Shown here: one piece after another, positions 58,948-64,000 of the stretch
Position numbering within the stretch: the stretch's first letter is position 1
How the letters are laid out: each line of letters starts with the position of its first letter
Assembly: GCF_002954455.1 (NCBI RefSeq)
Contig: NZ_MSCC01000001.1
Span: 757,205 to 821,204, forward strand
DNA length: 64,000 nt
Direction of reading: 5' to 3'
DNA from: Photobacterium aquimaris
Lineage (GTDB): Bacteria > Pseudomonadota > Gammaproteobacteria > Enterobacterales > Vibrionaceae
The notes under the pieces: model-generated
Database searches by the model: none
Seen by the model: the letters and a program-made list of their open reading frames with translations, nothing else
What the model was told of the DNA's origin: nothing
Position numbers and translations under genes: made by a program

Positions 58948-59532
58948 TTGTTTCATTCAATTATACATCGCTCATCAACTATTGTACTTGATGATATAAA
59001 AGTTCGCTTGATTGAAGCGCGAGATGCAGAACAAATTAGTGCATATTATCAGCGTAATCGTCATTTTCTAGCCCCTTGGGAGCCATTACGACATGAGGCT
59101 TTCTTTAGTTTAGTTGGGTGGCAACAACGACTGCAACAAATTGCGACGCTACATCGCCATGAAATGGCTTTCTATTTTGCTATAGAGCACCGCACAACTG
59201 GCGATATTATTGGAGTAATAAACTTTAGTAACTTAGTTAAGTCACCATTTTATGCCTGTCATGTTGGCTATTCTTTAGATCAAGAATATCAAGGACAAGC
59301 AGTGATGCGTCGTGCGTTAACGGCGGTATGTGAATGGATGTTTGTTGATAAACATTTTCACCGTATTATAGCGGCCTATATGCCTCATAATAATAAGAGT
59401 GGTCGTGTATTAACAGCTGTAGGGTTTGAGAAAGAAGGTTTGGCGAAAGACTATTTATTGATTAATGGTCAATGGCAAGATCACGTGTTAACGTCATTGA
59501 TTAATCCCAACTGGTCATTACCAATAAGTTAA
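58948..59532 (+). CDS. RimJ/RimL-type GNAT acetyltransferase
   Basis: GNAT N-acetyltransferase of 194 residues, closest in pattern to RimJ (N-terminal acetylation of ribosomal proteins). Conserved: VRLIEARDAEQISAYYQRNR, FLAPWEP, the acetyl-CoA region GYSLDQEYQGQAVMRRAL and RIIAAYMPHNNKSGRVLTAVGF. The start is TTG at 58948, preceded by GAGGT at 58938-58942; no suitable ATG is upstream. Family assignment is firm, target unproven. Confidence 0.82.
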   Translation: MFHSIIHRSSTIVLDDIKVRLIEARDAEQISAYYQRNRHFLAPWEPLRHEAFFSLVGWQQRLQQIATLHRHEMAFYFAIEHRTTGDIIGVINFSNLVKSPFYACHVGYSLDQEYQGQAVMRRALTAVCEWMFVDKHFHRIIAAYMPHNNKSGRVLTAVGFEKEGLAKDYLLINGQWQDHVLTSLINPNWSLPIS

Positions 59533-59553
59533 ATAGATTTTTAGGTATAAAAA

Positions 59554-59592
59554 AGCTGAGAGTTAACTTTTGTTATATAAGCACTCTCAGCT
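59554..59592 (-). terminator. Terminator of pykA
   Basis: AGCTGAGAGT/ACTCTCAGCT arms with a 19-base loop. On the minus strand a T6 run follows, so it serves pykA. Confidence 0.75.
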
Positions 59593-59628
59593 GTTATGTT
59601 AGCTCACTCTTAGTACCATTATAATTTT

Positions 59629-61074
59629 CTAATCAACGGTTAAGATACGCATATTGTTGGTTGAGCCAATAGTATCCATTTTATCACCTTGAGTAATAAT
59701 GGTGAGATCTCCAGTCTGTACATAACCTGCATCCTTTAGGACAGCAAGAGCATGTTTTGCAGCATCTAATCCCGCATCGCTATCACGGTCAAAAAACACC
59801 GGTGTGACACCACGGAATAAAGCTGCACGATTAAGCGTGGTTTTATTACGTGAAAGTGCAAAAATAGGCAAGCCTGATGAAATACGCGACATCAGACGAG
59901 GTGTACGGCCTGATTCTGTCATTACCACTATCGCTTTAACCCCGACCATATGGTTAGCAGCATACATGGTTGCCATGGCAATGGTTTCTTCAGGAGTTGA
60001 AAATTTACGATCTAAGCGATGGTTAGAGACATTGATACTTGGCTCTTTTTCCGCACCCCGACAAACACTGGCCATGATAGTAACGGTTTCAACGGGGAAA
60101 TCACCAGCAGCGGTTTCAGCGGATAACATTACCGCATCAGTGCCATCTAAAACTGCATTAGCCACATCCATCACTTCAGCACGTGTTGGCATTGGGCTAG
60201 TGATCATTGATTCCATCATTTGAGTAGCAGTGATCACTGTTCGATCTAAGCTACGTGCGCGACGAATCAGTTTTTTCTGCACTCCAACTAATTCAGGATC
60301 ACCAATTTCAACCCCTAGGTCACCACGAGCAACCATCACCACGTCGGAAGCAAGAATGATATCGTCCATGGCTTCCGTTGTTGCCACTGTTTCTGCGCGT
60401 TCTACTTTAGCGACTAATTTTGCAGTAAGTCCGGCTTCCATTGCCAGTCGACGTGCATAGTGCATGTCTTCACCATTGCGAGGAAAAGAGACGGCAAGAT
60501 AATCAACTCCCATGGCAGCAGCAGTAATAATGTCAGCTTTATCTTTGTCGGTTAATGCGGCGGCGGATAGTCCTCCACCTTTTTTATTAATGCCTTTATT
60601 ATTTGATAAAGGGCCAGCAACGGTAACAACGGTATGCACTTTGTTACCAGCGACTTCGGTCACTTGCAGTTGTACACGGCCATCATCAAGTAACAACACA
60701 TCACCGTTAATAACATCATTAGGTAATTCTTTATAATCAAGTCCAACCGCATCTTGATGACCTTCACCTTTAGGTAAATCACTATCAAGAGTGAATTTAT
60801 CACCAATGTTGAGTTGTATTTTACCGTCTTTGAAGGTAGATACGCGAATTTTAGGTCCTTGAAGGTCACCTAAAATAGCGACATGTTTACCTAAACGTGT
60901 CGCTATTTCGCGAACTTGTTGTGTTCTAATAATATGATCTTCAGCGCTACCATGTGAAAAATTCATGCGCACAACGTTAGCGCCAGCCGCAATTATTTTT
61001 TCTAGATTATTGTCGCGATCTGTTGCTGGGCCAAGGGTGGTAACAATTTTGGTACGTCTTAGTTGTTCAGACAT
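59629..61074 (-). CDS. pykA: Pyruvate kinase II
   Basis: Converts phosphoenolpyruvate and ADP to pyruvate and ATP. ATG 61074 behind GGAG gives 481 residues starting [22 protein letters not shown], which fits E. coli PykA (AMP-activated) rather than PykF. Signatures: [10 protein letters not shown], the catalytic Lys in [29 protein letters not shown]. Next to hexR, the repressor of central sugar metabolism, as in E. coli. Confidence 0.97.
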   Translation of the reverse strand: MSEQLRRTKIVTTLGPATDRDNNLEKIIAAGANVVRMNFSHGSAEDHIIRTQQVREIATRLGKHVAILGDLQGPKIRVSTFKDGKIQLNIGDKFTLDSDLPKGEGHQDAVGLDYKELPNDVINGDVLLLDDGRVQLQVTEVAGNKVHTVVTVAGPLSNNKGINKKGGGLSAAALTDKDKADIITAAAMGVDYLAVSFPRNGEDMHYARRLAMEAGLTAKLVAKVERAETVATTEAMDDIILASDVVMVARGDLGVEIGDPELVGVQKKLIRRARSLDRTVITATQMMESMITSPMPTRAEVMDVANAVLDGTDAVMLSAETAAGDFPVETVTIMASVCRGAEKEPSINVSNHRLDRKFSTPEETIAMATMYAANHMVGVKAIVVMTESGRTPRLMSRISSGLPIFALSRNKTTLNRAALFRGVTPVFFDRDSDAGLDAAKHALAVLKDAGYVQTGDLTIITQGDKMDTIGSTNNMRILTVD

Positions 61075-61260
61075 TACTAGCTCCATAGAAAGGTCAGTAG
61101 GTTCATTAATCGATATCAATCAATACATAATATTTGATATTGGTTTAATAAAACCTCAGAGTGATGACTATTCAGTAAGTGTGATAAATAACAAAGAAGA
61201 TAAATATGAGTACATCATTTGCTATGACAGCGAAGCCGGAACTTCGCTTAATGTCAGTCG

Positions 61261-62118
61261 TTATAAAGAATAACGTTCTTTAGAAAATCGTGAGTCTTTG
61301 AGTGAATCTTTTACGCGTTTTAAATTATCACGAAAACTGGATCCTCGGCGTAAGGTAAACCCTGTAGCCAATACATCAATCACGGTCATTTGTACGACAC
61401 GGCTTGCCATTGGCATATAAATATCAGTGTCTTCGGGCACATCAAGACAAATTGACAACGAGCATTCTCGCTCTAGTGGTGAGTGTTTAGCGGTAATACC
61501 AATCACTGTCGCACCATTCTCTCGTGCCATTTGGGCAATCTCAACCAAACTTTTAGTGCGTCCTGTATGTGAAATGACGACAACAACATCGCCATCGGAA
61601 CAATTGATCACACTCATACGTTGCATCACAATATCGTCAAAACAAACAATAGGGATATTAAAACGGAAGAATTTATTTTGTGCATCATGGGCAACAGATG
61701 CTGAAGCGCCTAGTCCAAAGAAAGAGATCTTTTTTGCTTGAGTAAGTAAATCAACGGCGCGGTTAATTTGCATCGGATCAAGGCTATTTTTAGCAACATC
61801 TAAGCAAGCCATGGTGGATTCAAATATTTTTGCTGTGTAAGCATCAGGGCCGTCATTTTCTTCAACGTTACGATTTACATAAGGGGTTCCATTAGCCAAA
61901 CTTTGGGCTAAATGTAATTTAAAGTCAGGAAACCCTTTAGTATCAAGGCGACGACAAAAACGGTTAACGGTTGGCTCACTGACATCAGCCATTTTGGCTA
62001 ATGTGGCGATACTTGAGTGAATCGCTGTTTGTGGTGAAGCAATAATAACTTCCGCAACTTTTCGTTCAGATTTACTGAAGTGTTCTAAGTTATTTTGTAT
62101 TTTTTCTATGGTATTCAT
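61261..62118 (-). CDS. hexR: RpiR-family regulator HexR
   Basis: Repressor of 285 residues that senses 2-keto-3-deoxy-6-phosphogluconate and controls Entner-Doudoroff and central carbon genes. RpiR HTH (SKSERKVAEVIIASPQTA...ADVSEPTVNRFCRRL) and a SIS sugar-phosphate domain (FFGLGASASVAHDAQNKFFR, ISHTGRTKSLVEIA). Transcribed in the same direction as pykA, 186 bases upstream; the gap contains no clear HexR palindrome. Confidence 0.95.
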   Translation of the reverse strand: MNTIEKIQNNLEHFSKSERKVAEVIIASPQTAIHSSIATLAKMADVSEPTVNRFCRRLDTKGFPDFKLHLAQSLANGTPYVNRNVEENDGPDAYTAKIFESTMACLDVAKNSLDPMQINRAVDLLTQAKKISFFGLGASASVAHDAQNKFFRFNIPIVCFDDIVMQRMSVINCSDGDVVVVISHTGRTKSLVEIAQMARENGATVIGITAKHSPLERECSLSICLDVPEDTDIYMPMASRVVQMTVIDVLATGFTLRRGSSFRDNLKRVKDSLKDSRFSKERYSL

Positions 62119-62459
62119 AGTATTTATGCACTTCGTTATTAAATTTCATTTGTAGCATTCTTGTCATCAAGTTGCCCATATATTGAAACTATACTACTTA
62201 ACTCTTAACATAACCTAGTGATTGACGGTCTTTTTCAGGGCGTTTTTATTAGATTTTGATCGAGATCGACTTTTTATTTTCAGAATTGAAACTTATAAAA
62301 CAAATATGTTGGAATTTATTATTCTATTTTTCTAACTATCAGTATTTATTCTAAAAATAAGGATTTATTTCGAACTGTAAAATAAATTGAGAGGGTTTAA
62401 TTTTATAATGTAATGGGAAATTATAAATTTAATTAACGATGGGTAAATAAGGAGTATCA
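62119..62459. other. Divergent gap between hexR and the YeeZ-like gene
   Basis: AT-rich, no gene seen. Holds an inverted repeat TTATAAT/ATTATAA (62403-62426) and AAGGAG at the YeeZ-like start; no convincing promoter pair. Confidence 0.4.
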
Positions 62460-63284
62460 ATGAAAGTAAGTATTTGTGGCTGCGGATGGCTCGGATTACC
62501 GTTAGCATTATCATTAAAATCTCAAGCGATTGAGGTTTGGGGGTCAAAAACAACGTTAGTGGGCGTTGAGTCATTAAAACCGCAGGGAATTAAAGGATGC
62601 TTATTAACATTGCCTATTAGTGGGGAAGTTAATGCCGCCATTAATCAATTTCTAGCAACGGATGTATTAATAATAGCAATTCCACCTGGGCGCAAGAATC
62701 TTAATCCACAAGCTCATATTGAAAATATCATGTCATTATCGATAGCAGCCCAGAGAGCGGGTTGTCAGCGAATTATTTTTATCAGTACGACTTCAGTGTA
62801 CGACCCATTACAAGGCGAAGTTGTTGAAGTAACGCCAGTTAGACCAAATACCGCCTCAGGAATATTACATTATCAATTAGAACAACAGTTACGCCAACAT
62901 TGGCAGCATAATTTAACTGTATTACGGCTAGCGGGTTTGTTTGGTCCATCGCGGCACCCAGTAAAATTTTTATCAGGACGTCAATTGAGTGCAGCTAAAC
63001 AGCCGGTTAATCTGGTTCACTTAGATGATTGCATTCAAGTTATCTCGGCAATTATTCAGCAGACAGTGTCGATGCCAATCATGCACCTTGCTGCAAGCTC
63101 TCATCCTAGTCGTGAGCAATATTATACGGCAATGGCTCTGAAAGCTCAGTTACCACCACCTGATTTCAATCAAGATAATGATGGGGTGAATGGTAAAAAA
63201 ATAAACTCAAATCAAACGCTTAGTTATCTTGGTATAACGATGAAATATGATGATTTATTACAAGGTATGCCAGAACTAGGGTAA
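62460..63284 (+). CDS. YeeZ-like NAD(P)-dependent epimerase/dehydratase
   Basis: Extended SDR-like protein of 274 residues. The Rossmann motif is CGCGWLGLPLA; SVYD (ISTTSVYDPL) resembles the Ser/Tyr active site and LAGLFGPSRHPVKFL is typical of the E. coli YeeZ group. The usual YxxxK is altered (HYQLEQQL), as in that group. Good AAGGAG site. Substrate unknown; probably monocistronic. Confidence 0.82.
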   Translation: MKVSICGCGWLGLPLALSLKSQAIEVWGSKTTLVGVESLKPQGIKGCLLTLPISGEVNAAINQFLATDVLIIAIPPGRKNLNPQAHIENIMSLSIAAQRAGCQRIIFISTTSVYDPLQGEVVEVTPVRPNTASGILHYQLEQQLRQHWQHNLTVLRLAGLFGPSRHPVKFLSGRQLSAAKQPVNLVHLDDCIQVISAIIQQTVSMPIMHLAASSHPSREQYYTAMALKAQLPPPDFNQDNDGVNGKKINSNQTLSYLGITMKYDDLLQGMPELG

Positions 63285-63303
63285 GAAGAGTAAAAAAACA
63301 GGC

Positions 63304-63372
63304 AAAAAAAAGCGCTGCAATAAACATATCAGCGCAAATAAAAAATACAATAAGGAGTTAAAGCAGTAGTAG
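63304..63372 (-). ncRNA. Candidate sRNA, tandem unit A
   Basis: Minus-strand unit of about 70 bases: a conserved 27-base block (63344-63370, 25 of 27 shared with unit B, with ACTACTGCTTTAA at its 5' end), an anti-Shine-Dalgarno-like AACTCCTTATTG, then a terminator with arms GCGCTG/CAGCGC and T8. The poly-U is only on this strand. A TTTAAAT box lies just upstream. Function unknown. Confidence 0.55.
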
Positions 63373-63516
63373 CAATTTAAATTACAGGTCTGTTTGACGG
63401 CCAGAAAAACAAAATACTTACCTATAATTTCAATTCTTATATATCAGACTGCCGATTAATAATAAAGTTCAGTTAAATCGAAAAAAAGAGATATTTATTT
63501 TTTAGGGATTTTAGGC

Positions 63517-63595
63517 AAAAAAATCCCGCTGAAAATAGTCAGCGGGAAGGAGATTATCCAAAAAAATACAATTAGGATTTAAAGCAGTAGTGAAT
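63517..63595 (-). ncRNA. Candidate sRNA, tandem unit B
   Basis: Second unit, about 80 bases. The conserved 27-base block is at 63565-63591; the terminator arms are CCCGCTGA/TCAGCGGG with a 6-base loop followed by ATTTTTTTGCC. A T run plus GCC follows the terminator in both A and B. An additional TCTCCTTC segment can pair with GAAGGAGA-type ribosome sites. Confidence 0.55.
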
Positions 63596-63741
63596 TAAAC
63601 ATTTAATAAAAAGTGATTACCGTTGAGTAAAAAAAATTTTATCAAATTGAATACATAAGTAAGAGTTGTTATTGCGAAGAAAGTTCAAAAAAAAATGCGA
63701 TTATTTGAAATTATTATCTTTATTGATTAATTACGTTGTAA

Positions 63742-63812
63742 ATAAAGGAAACCCATCAACAAATGTTTGCTGATGGGCGGTGAAGTAAAAACTTCTAAAA
63801 AAAGCAGTGGTA
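63742..63812 (-). ncRNA. Candidate sRNA, divergent tandem unit C
   Basis: Third, more divergent unit. It keeps ACCACTGCTTTTTTT (63797-63811 on the plus strand) behind a TATATATA box, has a small hairpin GAAGT/ACTTC and ends in CCCATCA/TGATGGG with a T-rich but interrupted tail. Spacing to B (about 227) is like that between A and B (about 213). Confidence 0.45.
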
Positions 63813-63970
63813 TATATATGACACGCATTTATATCATTGGTTCCATTTTATTATAGATATCGAATGAAATTACTCTTTATTGTTGATTTTAATTACTTTA
63901 TTTTGATGCGATATTTTAAATGACAATTCGTGATGTAGCGCAATTGTTAATCCCGCTGTGGTTGTGTAAT

Positions 63971-63990
63971 ATTTAAACAAGCGTTTAAAT
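63971..63990. promoter_or_regulatory. 20-bp palindrome, possible TetR-type operator
   Basis: ATTTAAACAAGCGTTTAAAT has perfect 8-base arms around AAGC, in the form AAAC-N4-GTTT often bound by TetR-family regulators. The gene it would control lies outside the window. Bases 63826-63970 hold nothing else I can support. Confidence 0.4.
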
Positions 63991-64000
63991 TGGATGAATA

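Noticed and set aside
62409-62425. TGTAATGGGAAATTATA looked like a HexR operator near hexR.
   Set aside because: Symmetry is poor, and it lies closer to the divergent YeeZ-like gene. No second copy exists upstream of pykA.

Overview
The window is a gene-dense, AT-rich piece of a gammaproteobacterial chromosome, most likely from Vibrionaceae and probably Photobacterium. This rests on gene content and order: rluB-yciK-sohB-yciN-topA-cysB with a miaE gene, nrdAB-yfaE next to ubiG-gyrA-serC, aroA-cmk-rpsA-ihfB-lapAB-pyrF, sapABCDF-pspF-pspABC-ycjXF-tyrR, and pykA-hexR. The genus is an inference; no rRNA or tRNA gene is present to settle it. I see no prophage, insertion sequence or CRISPR array.

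Layout. 0-11.6 kb: RNA modification (rluB, miaE), topoisomerase I, the sulfur regulator cysB, SohB, an unrecognised membrane-anchored protein and a methyltransferase. 11.6-17.7 kb: a PAS-GGDEF-EAL protein, the tyrosine permease tyrP with good TyrR boxes, a CinA/YfaY protein and a YbaY-META lipoprotein. 18-21.7 kb: a basic amino acid/polyamine antiporter and an AdiA-type arginine decarboxylase. The decarboxylase reading frame is split in two at an A6 run followed by TGA. 21.7-31.5 kb: class Ia ribonucleotide reductase with its ferredoxin (NrdR-like boxes and a perfect DnaA box upstream), ubiG, an unlisted 47-residue membrane protein, gyrA and serC. 31.6-38.8 kb: an accessory block between serC and aroA, holding a PTS EIIC-EAL fusion, a TSUP transporter, a lipocalin, a two-component system, a DUF5666-like lipoprotein and a Nudix hydrolase. 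38.9-45.7 kb: aroA, cmk, rpsA, ihfB, lapAB, pyrF. 45.8-56.4 kb: the sap ABC transporter, then the phage-shock genes with a sigma-54 promoter, ycjX and ycjF. 56.5-64 kb: tyrR (with a TyrR-like palindrome upstream), ogt, a GNAT acetyltransferase, pykA, hexR, a YeeZ-like dehydratase and an intergenic region with three tandem minus-strand units that look like small RNA genes.

Connections. TyrR, encoded at 56.7 kb, probably controls tyrP at 14 kb and its own gene. Three c-di-GMP or signalling loci (GGDEF-EAL, EIIC-EAL, the histidine kinase/regulator pair) lie in otherwise housekeeping DNA. The most unusual signals are the tandem sRNA-like array at 63.3-63.8 kb and the split adiA. Family comparisons, including those to E. 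coli proteins, are from memory and were not searched.
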